DNA of 64,000 nt, taken from the NCBI GenBank assembly GCA_000753455.2, contig LM994670.1:3407250-3471249 (forward strand). The letters are read 5' to 3'. The translations under genes and the position numbers were made by a program. This DNA comes from Clostridium jeddahitimonense (GTDB lineage Bacteria > Bacillota > Clostridia > Clostridiales > Clostridiaceae). Shown piece after piece: positions 9,863 to 19,285 of the stretch. Position 1 is the first letter of the stretch. The number at the start of each line of letters is the position of its first letter. Below the pieces are notes generated by a model. It did no database searches and had not been told where the DNA came from. It saw only the letters and a program-made list of their open reading frames with translations.

Positions 9863-10310
9863 TTATTTAATTGTACTAATTCCTAAATTATAAAGTATAT
9901 TATCACTTATTAATTTATTACTCCCTAACACACATACTTGATTTATATTCTCTCTATTATTAACTAACACCCCTCTAATAACTGCTTCTGCTGAATTTGT
10001 AACAAATCCATTTTCAACAAGTATAGCTGGCATTGTTGTACGATTAGTCACATAAGTCTATATCACTACTTAACTATGGTAGAATATTAATTACATCTAC
10101 TCTATCGCCTAAGATTAATACCCTTCCATTTTCAAATATAATATTTTCGTTCCCATACTGATTAATTACAATCTCTAACTTTTGTTCTGTTTCTCGTGAT
10201 GAACTTAATTCTTCAGCTCCTGTGCTTATAGTAGACATAACATATGTTCCTATCAATACTGAAATTAAACACATACTCAAAACTTTAGTTATCTTTTTTA
10301 TACTTTTCAT
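9863..10310 (-). pseudogene. Remnant of a secreted amidase with a cell-wall-binding repeat
   Basis: Two pieces in different frames. The first (10074-10310) has a clear signal peptide (MKSIKKITKVLSMCLISVLI) with GAGGGGG before the ATG at 10310, then about 50 residues ending at a stop. The second (9863-10051) carries TTMPAILVENGFVTNSAEA, the C-terminal signature of N-acetylmuramoyl-L-alanine amidase family 3. It ends in a piece like one cell-wall-binding-2 repeat (VCVLGSNKLISDNILYNLGI). Most of the catalytic domain and other repeats are missing, so this looks like a decayed amidase gene with internal deletions. Promoter-proximal sequence and terminator survive. The first piece could still be made as a short secreted peptide. 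Confidence 0.65.
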
Positions 10311-10390
10311 TTTCCCCCTCATAATAATATAGTTATAATCTATTATTTTCCCTTAACAAACTTAAAATATCTTATTTTTATACAAAATTC

Positions 10391-10430
10391 ATAAAAAAAT
10401 TAGGAACTTCTTAATTTCAGTTCCCAATTT
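10391..10430 (-). terminator. Terminator of galE
   Basis: Imperfect stem AATTaGGAACT / AGTTCCcAATT (about 10398-10428) followed on the minus strand by a U run (A run 10392-10398). It lies about 55 bases past the galE stop. Confidence 0.65.
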
Positions 10431-10482
10431 TACTACTTCTATTTTATTATTAAATAAATTTTCATTAATATTATAAACTATA

Positions 10483-11493
10483 TTAGTTATATCCCTTAGG
10501 ATTATTGCTTTGCCATCTCCAAGAATCTTCGCACATTTCTTTAATTCCTCTTTCAGCAGACCATCCTAATTCTTCATTAGCTACCTTTGGATCTGCATAA
10601 CAAGTTGCTATATCTCCTGGTCTTCTATCAACTATTTCATAAGAAATATCTCTACCTGATGCTTCAGCAAAAGCTTTTACAACATCAAGAACCGAATATC
10701 CGTTTCCTGTTCCAAGATTATAAGTTACAAGTCCTGGATTAGTTTTCAATTTTTCTAAAGCTTTTACATGTCCATTTGCTAAATCAACAACATGGATATA
10801 ATCTCTTACCCCTGTTCCATCATGAGTTGGATAGTCGTTTCCAAATACTCTTAATTGTTTTAATTCCCCAACTGCTACCTTTGTTATATAAGGCATTAAG
10901 TTATTTGGAATTCCGTTTGGATCTTCTCCTATAGTTCCACTCTTATGAGCTCCTACTGGATTAAAATATCTTAAAATAGCTATGTTTAATGTTGGATCTG
11001 CCTTTGCAATATCCCTTAACATATCTTCTATCATAAGCTTTGTTCTTCCATATGGATTTGTTGCTGAAAGTGGAGAATCTTCAGTTATTGGGACAACCTT
11101 TGCATCTCCGTAAACTGTTGCAGAAGAACTAAATACAAAGTTTTTACAATCATATTTCCTCATAAGTCTTAACATTACTAATGCACTAGTTATATTATTG
11201 TAGTAATATTCAAGTGGCTTTTCTACAGATTCACCTACTGCCTTAAATGCAGCAAAATGGATTACTGAATCTATATCATTTTCTAAAAATACTTTTTCTG
11301 CTTCCTCTTCATTAGTTAAATCTACATTGTAGAACTTAGTAGTTTTTCCTGTTATTTTTTCTATTCTATCCTTTACTAATTCCTTACTATTACTTAAATC
11401 ATCCGCTATTACAACATCAAAGCCTGCATTTAAAAGCTCTACAGTTGTATGGCTTCCTATATATCCCATTCCTCCAGATACTAAAACTGCCAT
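10483..11493 (-). CDS. galE: UDP-glucose 4-epimerase
   Basis: This extended short-chain dehydrogenase interconverts UDP-glucose and UDP-galactose (or the N-acetyl forms). It shows the NAD-binding loop GGMGYIGSHT at the start, SSSATVYG with the catalytic serine, and the YGRTK motif (Tyr-x3-Lys). RYFNPVGAH and GTGVRDYIHVVDLA are also typical. The start at 11493 (MAVLVSGG) is chosen because GGAGG lies seven bases upstream, inside the longer GTG-started frame; the protein is then 336 residues, as usual. It has its own promoter and terminator and is divergent from the nucleotide-sugar dehydrogenase. It probably supplies galactose-type sugars to the capsule. Confidence 0.95.
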   Translation of the reverse strand: MAVLVSGGMGYIGSHTTVELLNAGFDVVIADDLSNSKELVKDRIEKITGKTTKFYNVDLTNEEEAEKVFLENDIDSVIHFAAFKAVGESVEKPLEYYYNNITSALVMLRLMRKYDCKNFVFSSSATVYGDAKVVPITEDSPLSATNPYGRTKLMIEDMLRDIAKADPTLNIAILRYFNPVGAHKSGTIGEDPNGIPNNLMPYITKVAVGELKQLRVFGNDYPTHDGTGVRDYIHVVDLANGHVKALEKLKTNPGLVTYNLGTGNGYSVLDVVKAFAEASGRDISYEIVDRRPGDIATCYADPKVANEELGWSAERGIKEMCEDSWRWQSNNPKGYN

Positions 11494-11532
11494 CTCTAAT
11501 ACCTCCACATACTAAATTTATTTTCAAATAAT

Positions 11533-11560
11533 ATTATATAATATTATCTTTAAATGTAAA
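11533..11560 (-). promoter_or_regulatory. Promoter of galE
   Basis: Minus strand TTTACA (11555-11560), a 16-base spacer, then TATAAT (11533-11538), about 40 bases before the galE start. Confidence 0.6.
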
Positions 11561-11732
11561 ATAATAGAGTTGCCATATTTTATAAATATATTAGTTTTAA
11601 TTACATTTTTTTAATCTTGGTCGTATATATAATATAGTTATCTTAAGTATTTTGTTGTAATTATCTATGCTATTATACTTATGTAAACTTTTAATAATAA
11701 ATAAGTAATCTACTTTAAGAAAGGACCTCAAA

Positions 11733-13082
11733 ATGGAACTGTATAATAAACTAAAGAATAAAAAGGAAAAAATATCAATTATCGGATTAGGATATGTAGG
11801 CTTACCATTAGCACTTTCATTTTCTAAATATCTTGATGTTGTAGGTTTTGATATTAATAAATCTAAAATTGAAAATTATAAAAAAGGTATAGATATAACT
11901 AATGAAGCTGATACTTCTTCTTTAATTAATAGTAAAATCCTATTTACATCTAATGAAGATGATTTACAGAAGTGTAAATTTCATATTATAGTAGTGCCTA
12001 CTCCAACAAAATGTGATAACACTCCTGATTTATCTCTTTTAATCGAAGCAACTAAAACTGTAGCTAGAAATTTGAGTAAAGGTTCTATAATCGTATATGA
12101 ATCAACAGTTTATCCTGGAGTTACAGAAGATATTTGTATTCCTATTATAGAAAATGAATCTAAATTAAAATGCGGCATCGACTTTAAGGTTGGTTACTCT
12201 CCTGAAAGAATAAATCCAGGTGATAAGATTCACACCTTAGAAAACACTGTAAAAATCGTAGCTGGAATTGATAATGAATCATTAAATATAATTTCAAAAG
12301 TTTATGAATTAATAATTGAAGCAGGTATTTATAAAGCTGAAAGTATAAAAATAGCAGAAGCTGCAAAAGTAATTGAAAACTCACAAAGAGATGTTAATAT
12401 TGCATTCTTCAACGAAATGTCAATTTTATTTAACAAATTAAACATAGATACTTCAGCTGTGATTAAAGCTGCTAGTACTAAATGGAACTTTATTAATTTA
12501 ACCCCTGGGTTAGTTGGTGGACATTGTATAGGCGTCGACCCTTATTATTTAATTCATAAAGGAAAAACTTTAAATACAGACTTGAACTTATTAAATACTT
12601 CTAGATTAATAAATAATAATATGTCTAAATATATTGTAGATTCGACTATAAAATGCTTAATAAAAGCTAACAAAAAAATAAAGAACTGTCGTATCGCTAT
12701 ACTTGGCATAACATTTAAAGAGGACTGTTCAGATATACGAAACAGTAAAGTTTTCGATATTATAAAAGGTTTAAAGGAATATGGTATTGAAGTTATTGTT
12801 TCAGATCCATTAGCAGATAGTACTTATCTAAAAAGCAATTACAATATTAATTTAATTAATATTGATGAGATAGAAGATATAGATGGAATAATAGTTGCAG
12901 TACCTCATTTACATTTTAAAGATATTCCTATATCTAATATTTATAAGATGTTTAAAGTATATAATCAAACACCTTCTTATACCGAACATGAATATATTGA
13001 AAAAAACGTAATAATAGATATAAAAAGCATGCTAAATAAGACTTTAATAGATTTTAATAATTTTATTTATTGGTCTTTATAG
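11733..13082 (+). CDS. UDP-N-acetylhexosamine 6-dehydrogenase (TviB/WbpO/WecC group)
   Basis: An NAD-dependent four-electron dehydrogenase that oxidises C6 of a UDP-sugar to the uronic acid. Motifs: the Rossmann loop IIGLGYVGLPLA, acidic VGFDIN, PTPTKCDNTPDLS, YESTVYPGVTED, and the catalytic-cysteine segment GGHCIGVDPYYL with Cys265. The length of 449 residues and the sequence style fit the TviB/WbpO/WecC branch rather than UDP-glucose dehydrogenase. With two UDP-GlcNAc 2-epimerases nearby, UDP-ManNAc to UDP-ManNAcA is a reasonable product, but UDP-GlcNAc or UDP-GalNAc cannot be excluded. AAAGGA precedes the ATG. It stands alone, divergent from galE. Confidence 0.88.
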   Translation: MELYNKLKNKKEKISIIGLGYVGLPLALSFSKYLDVVGFDINKSKIENYKKGIDITNEADTSSLINSKILFTSNEDDLQKCKFHIIVVPTPTKCDNTPDLSLLIEATKTVARNLSKGSIIVYESTVYPGVTEDICIPIIENESKLKCGIDFKVGYSPERINPGDKIHTLENTVKIVAGIDNESLNIISKVYELIIEAGIYKAESIKIAEAAKVIENSQRDVNIAFFNEMSILFNKLNIDTSAVIKAASTKWNFINLTPGLVGGHCIGVDPYYLIHKGKTLNTDLNLLNTSRLINNNMSKYIVDSTIKCLIKANKKIKNCRIAILGITFKEDCSDIRNSKVFDIIKGLKEYGIEVIVSDPLADSTYLKSNYNINLINIDEIEDIDGIIVAVPHLHFKDIPISNIYKMFKVYNQTPSYTEHEYIEKNVIIDIKSMLNKTLIDFNNFIYWSL

Positions 13083-13116
13083 GTTATATTATTTAGCATC
13101 TTTAAAACTCTATAAA

Positions 13117-13145
13117 TTATATTTTCTCTCATAATATGCTATAAT
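13117..13145 (+). promoter_or_regulatory. Extended -10 promoter of the first LCP gene
   Basis: TGCTATAAT (TG at 13137-13138, TATAAT 13140-13145) with a weak -35 TTATAT 17 bases upstream. It lies 31 bases before the ATG. Confidence 0.5.
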
Positions 13146-13176
13146 ACATATATTACTATTTTTTGTGGGGTGGGTT

Positions 13177-14142
13177 ATGACAAGAAAAAAGCGAAAGAAA
13201 AAATCCTCTATAGGTAAGAAAATATTATTAGGTTTTCTATCATTAATATGTATTTTAGTTTTAGTTGGATCTATTGTAATAATAAATCTATCATCTAAAA
13301 TTAATACTGTTGAGATAGATAGATCTTTTGTAACAGATACAGGAAAAGAGCCTGTAAAAGAAGAAAAAGATGTAATAACTGTTGCACTATTAGGTTCTGA
13401 TTACTCTGGTACTGAAATAGGAGCATCAGATGCTACTATGATTTTATCAATCGATACTAAAAAAAATAATATTAAACTCTTATCTCTTATGAGAGATATG
13501 TATCTTGATCTTCCTAATGGAGGTAAACAAAATTTAAATTATACTATGGTTGATGGCGGCCCTGAATTATTATTAAAAACTATAAACTATAATTTTAATC
13601 TTCAAGTAGATAAGTTTGTTCATGTAAGTTTACATACACTTCCTATAATTATAGACAAGCTTGGTGGTGTTGAACTTGAAATAACTAATGAAGAGCTAGA
13701 TTTTATCAACAGTTATATTAATAGTATAGATTTTCAGAATGGAACTGTAACTGAACCATTGTATAGCGCTGGTAGACAAGTATTAAATGGAACTCAAGCT
13801 GCTGCTTACTGTAGAATTAGGTATACAGAAGGAAGAGATTATAAGAGAACTGAAAGACAAAGAGATGTATTATCTGCAATCTTTGATAAATTTAAAAATA
13901 TAAGCATTACTGAAGTTCCTGGATTAATTAATGATTTATTACCTTTAGTTTCAACTAATATGACTACATCAGAAATGCTTTCTATAGCTACTAAAGCTCT
14001 TGGAGCTGGAGTTTCAAACATAGAACAAGGAAGATTTCCATTAGACGAGCATCATTATACTGAATGGACAGATATGTATCATATGATAGTTGATATTGAT
14101 GCAACTACTGAAGAAATACATAAGTTTATTTACTCTAAATAA
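13177..14142 (+). CDS. LytR-CpsA-Psr family wall-polymer attachment enzyme
   Basis: A membrane-anchored phosphotransferase of the LCP family, which moves lipid-linked polymers (teichoic acid, capsule) onto peptidoglycan. A highly basic cytoplasmic tail (TRKKRKKKSS) precedes one membrane helix at about residues 14-36. The extracellular domain has the family landmarks: GSDYSGTEIGASDATMI, SLMRDMYLDLP, IIIDKLGGVELEI, YCRIRYTEG and ERQRDVLSAIF. The start at 13177 is chosen over an in-frame GTG because GGGGTGGG lies directly before this ATG. It is followed by a paralogue at 14262, and a third, deleted copy lies at 54617-54932. Capsule attachment is inferred from the neighbourhood. Confidence 0.92.
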   Translation: MTRKKRKKKSSIGKKILLGFLSLICILVLVGSIVIINLSSKINTVEIDRSFVTDTGKEPVKEEKDVITVALLGSDYSGTEIGASDATMILSIDTKKNNIKLLSLMRDMYLDLPNGGKQNLNYTMVDGGPELLLKTINYNFNLQVDKFVHVSLHTLPIIIDKLGGVELEITNEELDFINSYINSIDFQNGTVTEPLYSAGRQVLNGTQAAAYCRIRYTEGRDYKRTERQRDVLSAIFDKFKNISITEVPGLINDLLPLVSTNMTTSEMLSIATKALGAGVSNIEQGRFPLDEHHYTEWTDMYHMIVDIDATTEEIHKFIYSK

Positions 14143-14261
14143 TTTTTAAAGTATTAATCTACTATTAACTAAGAAGTTATTAAGTAACTATTTCAAAACA
14201 TATTATATATATGTAATATATTGTTAAGTACATAAACTATTTTATTATTATGGGGGTATTT

Positions 14262-15203
14262 ATGGGAGAAAAACATAGTGAAAATAAGAAAATTAACCCT
14301 TGGATTAAGGGAAGTTTAATAGTAGGTTCAATCTTAATTTGTATATTACTTATAGGTGCTTTTACAGTCTATAGAACTCTTGGAAAAATGCAACAAGTTT
14401 CTGTTGATACATCAGACTTGAGTATTAACTATGAAGAAATTCAAGAGTTTGAGAATCATGAAGAAATAATTAACATAGCTTTATTTGGTATTGATTCTGA
14501 AGATGGTGTTGCTGGTAGATCTGATGCTATTATGGTAGCTACAATAGATCCTATTCATAATAAACTAAAACTTACATCTATCATGAGAGATTCTTATGTT
14601 AATATTCCTGATAGAGGAATGGACAAGATAAATCATGCTTATGCTTTTGGTGGACCTCAATTAGCAATTAAAACTATAAATGAAAACTTTGGCTTAGATA
14701 TAACAGACTATATGTCTGTTAACTTCACATCTTTACCAATTATTATTGATATACTTGGTGGTGTTGAAATTAATATAACTGAAGAAGAAGTACCACATAT
14801 TCCTGGAGTAAATTCAGCTGGAACTTATACTTTAACTGGTGATCAAGCTCTATCTTATTCAAGAATAAGATATGCATCAGGTGGAGATTATGTAAGAACT
14901 GAAAGACAAAGAACTGTTTTAAATGCTTTATTTAATAAAGCATCAACTCTTTCTGTTACATCTCTTCCTGGATTATTAAATGAAGTTCTTCCACATGTTC
15001 AAACTAGTATGAGCACTTCAGATATATTAGCTTTAGGAACAAAAGCCTTAGGTGCAATATCTAATGGTTTAGCACAAGATAGATTTCCTAGAGATGGTTA
15101 TTGTGAAGGTACTATGATAGATGGGATTTACTACTTAGCTTTTGACCAAGCTACAGCTAAAGAACAAATGATGAACTATATTTTTGAAGACAAAAGTGAG
15201 TAA
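14262..15203 (+). CDS. LytR-CpsA-Psr family wall-polymer attachment enzyme, second copy
   Basis: A paralogue of the preceding gene with the same layout: a short cytoplasmic N-terminus, one membrane helix (about residues 16-38), then the LCP domain with ALFGIDSEDGVAGRSDAIM, SIMRDSYVNIP, IIIDILGGVEINI, YSRIRYASGGDY and ERQRTVLNALF. The Asp and Arg residues used for metal and pyrophosphate binding are present. The ATG at 14262 has GGGGG a few bases upstream, inside the longer frame. A strong terminator follows. Two LCP genes in tandem next to a capsule locus suggest separate or redundant polymer attachment. Confidence 0.92.
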   Translation: MGEKHSENKKINPWIKGSLIVGSILICILLIGAFTVYRTLGKMQQVSVDTSDLSINYEEIQEFENHEEIINIALFGIDSEDGVAGRSDAIMVATIDPIHNKLKLTSIMRDSYVNIPDRGMDKINHAYAFGGPQLAIKTINENFGLDITDYMSVNFTSLPIIIDILGGVEINITEEEVPHIPGVNSAGTYTLTGDQALSYSRIRYASGGDYVRTERQRTVLNALFNKASTLSVTSLPGLLNEVLPHVQTSMSTSDILALGTKALGAISNGLAQDRFPRDGYCEGTMIDGIYYLAFDQATAKEQMMNYIFEDKSE

Positions 15204-15296
15204 TTCTTAATGTATAAATTTTCACCTAATTAAAACAAATGCTATGCTGCGACTAAGAGAAATATCTTTCGACATGGAATATAATTATTGCAATCT

Positions 15297-15335
15297 AAAA
15301 CCACTAAGCTATTACTGGCTTAGTGGTTTCTTTTT
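15297..15335 (+). terminator. Terminator after the LCP pair
   Basis: Stem AAACCACTAAGC / GCTTAGTGGTTT (15298-15329) followed by CTTTTTTG. It may also serve the convergent epimerase gene. Confidence 0.85.
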
Positions 15336-15449
15336 TGTTCTTATCGTTTCCATATAATTTCCTATACTGTAAGCAAATCTTTCTATATAACGTAGTCATA
15401 TATTTCTCTCTTGCTATCGGAAACATTTCTATTTAGCTTTGCTTATCCT

Positions 15450-16574
15450 TTACCTTGTTTTTCCCCAATCAAAAATTCTTTCCAGAATTCTTGCACAAGC
15501 CTCTCCATCTCCATATGGATTGGCTGCATGAGCCATTTTTTCATAAGCTTCATTATCATTAACTAATTTACTTGCTATACTAAATATTGTTTCTTTATCG
15601 ATTCCTGCAAGCTTTACTGTTCCAGCCTCTACAGCTTCTGGTCTTTCGGTTTCTGTTCTTAAAACCATAACTGGTTTTCCTAATGCAGGAGCCTCTTCTT
15701 GTATTCCTCCTGAATCTGTCATTATTAAATAACATTTTGACATAAGGTTAGCAAAGTCTACGTATTCTAAAGGTTCAATTAAATGTATCTTTTCTTCAAT
15801 ACCTTCAAAGCAACTCTTTGCAAGTTCCCTTATTAATGGATTTCTATGCATTGGGAATATTATTTGTACTTCTTCGTTTTCCTCTACAAGACGTCTAACA
15901 GCTGCAAATATATCTTTCATCGGTTCTCCCCAATTCTCACGTCTATGTGCTGTTAAAAGGACTACCTTATTATTTGTAAAATCTATATTATTTAATGTAT
16001 CATCTTGGAATTTGTGATTTTTATCTACTACACTTAAAAGTGCATCTATTACAGTATTTCCTGTTATGTAAACATTCTTTGTAATATTCTCTTTTTCTAA
16101 ATTTCTTTTATTACTTTCTGTAGGTGCAAAATGTAAAGTTGTTATAGCTCCTGTTAACTTTCTATTTGCCTCTTCCGGGAATGGAGAGTATATATCTCCA
16201 GTTCTTAAACCTGCTTCTACATGTCCTATAGGTACTTGATTATAAAAAGCAGCTAATGCTCCATTTAAAGTAGTCGAAGTATCTCCATGTACAAGCACTA
16301 TATCTGGTCTACATTCCTTAATAACTTTATCTACCCCTGTTAATACTTTGTTTGCTACATCTATAATAGTTTGACCATGCGCCATTATATTTAAATCATA
16401 TTGTGGATTAACATCAAATATCTCTAAAACAGCATCTAACATTTCTCTATGCTGCGCAGTTACACATACTATAGATTCAAATCTATCATCCTTTTCTAAT
16501 AGCTTTACTAAAGGACACATCTTAATAGCTTCAGGTCTAGTTCCAAATACGCTTAATACTTTTATCTTATTCAT
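15450..16574 (-). CDS. wecB: UDP-N-acetylglucosamine 2-epimerase, second copy
   Basis: A full-length (374-residue) paralogue of the capsule-operon epimerase with the same landmarks: FGTRPEAIKMCPLV, VHGDTSTTLNGALAAFY, GHVEAGLRTGD, TAHRRENWGEP and MTDSGGIQEEAPALG. The ATG at 16574 has GGAGG eight bases upstream; the longer frame starts at a GTG overlapping that site. It is monocistronic and convergent with the LCP genes. Wall teichoic acid synthesis also needs UDP-ManNAc, so this copy may be the housekeeping one and the operon copy capsule-dedicated; that division is inference. Confidence 0.94.
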   Translation of the reverse strand: MNKIKVLSVFGTRPEAIKMCPLVKLLEKDDRFESIVCVTAQHREMLDAVLEIFDVNPQYDLNIMAHGQTIIDVANKVLTGVDKVIKECRPDIVLVHGDTSTTLNGALAAFYNQVPIGHVEAGLRTGDIYSPFPEEANRKLTGAITTLHFAPTESNKRNLEKENITKNVYITGNTVIDALLSVVDKNHKFQDDTLNNIDFTNNKVVLLTAHRRENWGEPMKDIFAAVRRLVEENEEVQIIFPMHRNPLIRELAKSCFEGIEEKIHLIEPLEYVDFANLMSKCYLIMTDSGGIQEEAPALGKPVMVLRTETERPEAVEAGTVKLAGIDKETIFSIASKLVNDNEAYEKMAHAANPYGDGEACARILERIFDWGKTR

Positions 16575-16751
16575 CTTATCCTCCACACATATTAAATATT
16601 ATTATAATTATATCACTTAATTATGATTATCTCCTACTATAATTTCTCATTGAATAAAAATTCATATCATGTTACTATATATTACGATTCTGACGAAAAA
16701 TACTTAATTTTATTCATAAATAATCAAATTTTTAAAAAGGATGGAATACAA

Positions 16752-18029
16752 ATGAAAAAAAGTACAAAAGATTCAATCGTAATAGGTTTTGCGCTATTTT
16801 CAATGTTTTTTGGCGCAGGAAACTTAATCTTTCCTGGATTTTTAGGAAATAGCTTAGGTTCAGATTTCTTACTTGGAACTGTTGGCTTTGTAGTAACTGG
16901 AGTTGGGCTTCCATTACTTGCAATAGTAGCATGTTCTAAAGGCGATGGAACATTTGAAAGTATTGGAAATAGAATAGATCGTAAATTTATATTAATATTC
17001 ACAACTGTTCTTTTCTTAGCTATAGGTCCACTTATGGCAGTCCCAAGAACAGCTGCAACAACCTTCGAGCTTTCAGTTAATCCATTTTTACCAAATGTGC
17101 CTGCAATAGTAGCAATTACAGTTTACTTTGCAATAAACTTATTCTTCGTATTAAAGAAATCTGCAATAGTTGATACTATAGGTAAATTTTTAACGCCAGC
17201 ATTACTTATCTTACTAGTAGTGCTTATAGTTAAAGGAATAGTTTCTCCAATTGGTGAAATAGTAAATACTAATGCCTCAGCGGTGCTTTCAACCTCATTA
17301 ATTGAAGGATATCAAACTATGGATGCTTTAGGGGCACTTCTTTTCGCATCAATCGTTACTACTTCATTAAAAGATAAAGGATATAAAGGTAAAGAAATGC
17401 CTAATATGATATTTAAATCAAGCTTAGTAGCAGCTATTGGGCTTGCTTTCGTATATGGAGGGCTAATGTACATAGGAGCTCAAACATCTGGATTAGTATC
17501 TCAAGAAATAGGTAAGACTGGACTTTTACTTCTTATATCTGAAAGTGTTTTAGGAAAAGTTGGCCCTGCTATAATAGGATTGGCAATGGGACTAGCTTGC
17601 TTAAGTACTTCAATAGGACTTGTAAGTGTAGGTGCTTCATTCTTCGAAAAAATTTCTAAAGGCAAATTATCATATAATTTAAATGCTATTGTTATTACTA
17701 TTATAAGCTTAGCTGTTGCTACGCTTGGAGTTGACAAAATCGTAGCGTTATCAGGGCCAGTACTTAACTTACTATATCCTGTTTCAATAACAATAATTGT
17801 TACAACACTTATGTCAAAATATTTAAAAAACATGAAAGCTGTAAGACTTGGTATTTATACATCACTCGTATTATCTTTACTATTATTAATACCAGGACTA
17901 AACCTTTCATTCCTACCACTTGCTGATTTAGGCTTTGGATGGGTTCTTCCTACAGTTTTAGCTATCGTAATCGGATTATTTGTTTTTAAAGAAAAAATAT
18001 CTACAACAAAGCTTAAAAATGTAGCGTAA
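16752..18029 (+). CDS. brnQ: Branched-chain amino acid:cation symporter
   Basis: The BrnQ/LIVCS family imports Leu, Ile and Val with Na+ or H+. After a short basic start (MKKSTKDSIVIG) comes the family signature FALFSMFFGAGNLIFPGFLG, then about 12 hydrophobic segments, with VPRTAATTFELS in the middle. The start at 16752 gives 425 residues, matching the family, and has AAAGGATGG upstream; the longer open frame adds 43 residues with no membrane segment or family likeness. No T-box-like leader is visible in the short upstream gap. Unrelated to the surrounding polysaccharide genes. Confidence 0.93.
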   Translation: MKKSTKDSIVIGFALFSMFFGAGNLIFPGFLGNSLGSDFLLGTVGFVVTGVGLPLLAIVACSKGDGTFESIGNRIDRKFILIFTTVLFLAIGPLMAVPRTAATTFELSVNPFLPNVPAIVAITVYFAINLFFVLKKSAIVDTIGKFLTPALLILLVVLIVKGIVSPIGEIVNTNASAVLSTSLIEGYQTMDALGALLFASIVTTSLKDKGYKGKEMPNMIFKSSLVAAIGLAFVYGGLMYIGAQTSGLVSQEIGKTGLLLLISESVLGKVGPAIIGLAMGLACLSTSIGLVSVGASFFEKISKGKLSYNLNAIVITIISLAVATLGVDKIVALSGPVLNLLYPVSITIIVTTLMSKYLKNMKAVRLGIYTSLVLSLLLLIPGLNLSFLPLADLGFGWVLPTVLAIVIGLFVFKEKISTTKLKNVA

Positions 18030-18089
18030 TAAATAAATAGTATATCAATTAATTTATTTGAAAATTAAAAATTTATAATTCTAAATTAA

Positions 18090-18121
18090 AGAGAAACTGC
18101 TAAAGCGGCTTCTCTTTTTAT
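18090..18121 (+). terminator. Terminator of brnQ
   Basis: Stem AGAGAA with inner CTGC/GCGG and closing TTCTCT (18090-18115), followed by TTTTTA. Confidence 0.75.
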
Positions 18122-18170
18122 TCACATTAATGAACTTCTTCCTTTAATTTTTTATTGACTGTAAAAATAA

Positions 18171-18198
18171 AAATCCCAACTTCAACAAGTTGGGATTT
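18171..18198. terminator. Bidirectional terminator between brnQ and galU
   Basis: Perfect 12-bp stem AAATCCCAACTT / AAGTTGGGATTT with a CAAC loop and T or A runs on both sides, between convergent genes. Confidence 0.85.
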
Positions 18199-18313
18199 TA
18201 CATAATCTATTATAATATTAATTAGCTTTATTATCTATTTATAATTCAATTATCACTTTATAATAAGCACTCATCACCTCAACGATATTGACTATCAATT
18301 TTGTGATTCAAAC

Positions 18314-19192
18314 CTAAAACTTATCTGATAACCCCTTTAAATATTCAATAAACCCATCTCTTAATTCAGGTTTTCTTAAAGCATATTCAACAGTTGCTTG
18401 TAAGAACCCTAATTTATCTCCAACGTCGTATCTTCTACCTTCAAAATCATAAGCATACATAGCCTCTTCTTTTACTAATTGAAGAAGTGCATCTGTTAGT
18501 TGAATTTCATTACCTTTTCCTGGCTTAGTTTCTTCTAATATTTCAAATATTCTTGGAGTTATTATGTATCTTCCTAAAATAGCAACATTTGATGGTGATT
18601 CTTCTATGGATGGCTTTTCAACTAAATTCTTAACCTTATAAACTCTATCTTCTATATGAATTCCACCAACTATTCCATATTTGTTAACATCATTAGGATC
18701 TACTGTTTGAACTCCAAGTACTGATGTCTTATACTCTCCATAACAATCTATAAGTTGCTTTAGACATGGTTTTTCATCATTATAAACGACATCATCTCCA
18801 AGAAGTACTGCAAATGGTTCATTACCAACGAAAGTTTTTGCACAAAGAATTGCATGGCCTAACCCTCTTGGCTCCTTTTGTCTTATAAAGTGAATATTAA
18901 CCATATCTGATATTTCTCTTACCATTTCAAGCATTTCTTGCTTTCCTGATTTTTCAAGTTCCATTTCTAACTCTACAGATCTATCGAAGTGGTCTTCTAT
19001 ACTCTTTTTATTTCTTCCTGTAATTATAAGTATTTCTTCTATTCCAGATGCTACACATTCTTCTATTATGTACTGTAAAGTTGGCTTATCTACTATTGGT
19101 AGCATTTCCTTTGGTTGAGCCTTTGTAGCTGGTAAGAATCTTGTTCCTAAACCGGCTGCTGGAATAATAGCCTTTCTTATTTTGTTACCCAT
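18314..19192 (-). CDS. galU: UTP-glucose-1-phosphate uridylyltransferase
   Basis: This nucleotidyltransferase makes UDP-glucose from glucose-1-phosphate and UTP, the donor for capsule, glycolipids and the GalE reaction. It opens with the nucleotide-binding loop IPAAGLGTRFLPATKAQPKE and continues with MLPIVDKPTLQYI, AVLLGDDVVYN, NLVEKPS and GRRYDVGDKLGFLQA. The ATG at 19192 has GGGGGT six bases upstream and gives 292 residues, the normal length; the longer frame adds only eight codons. It is a single gene reading away from the next operon. In clostridia it commonly lies with capsule genes. Confidence 0.96.
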   Translation of the reverse strand: MGNKIRKAIIPAAGLGTRFLPATKAQPKEMLPIVDKPTLQYIIEECVASGIEEILIITGRNKKSIEDHFDRSVELEMELEKSGKQEMLEMVREISDMVNIHFIRQKEPRGLGHAILCAKTFVGNEPFAVLLGDDVVYNDEKPCLKQLIDCYGEYKTSVLGVQTVDPNDVNKYGIVGGIHIEDRVYKVKNLVEKPSIEESPSNVAILGRYIITPRIFEILEETKPGKGNEIQLTDALLQLVKEEAMYAYDFEGRRYDVGDKLGFLQATVEYALRKPELRDGFIEYLKGLSDKF

Positions 19193-19285
19193 GTTTTTAC
19201 CCCCTAAGTTATACATTTTTATATTTATATCAACTACTATTATAGTATACTTATTCGCTTTAATAAATACTCATTTATTCCTAAA

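Noticed and set aside
16587..16751. T-box leader before brnQ
   Set aside because: The gap is too short for the full element and I see no terminator-antiterminator pair or T-box core.
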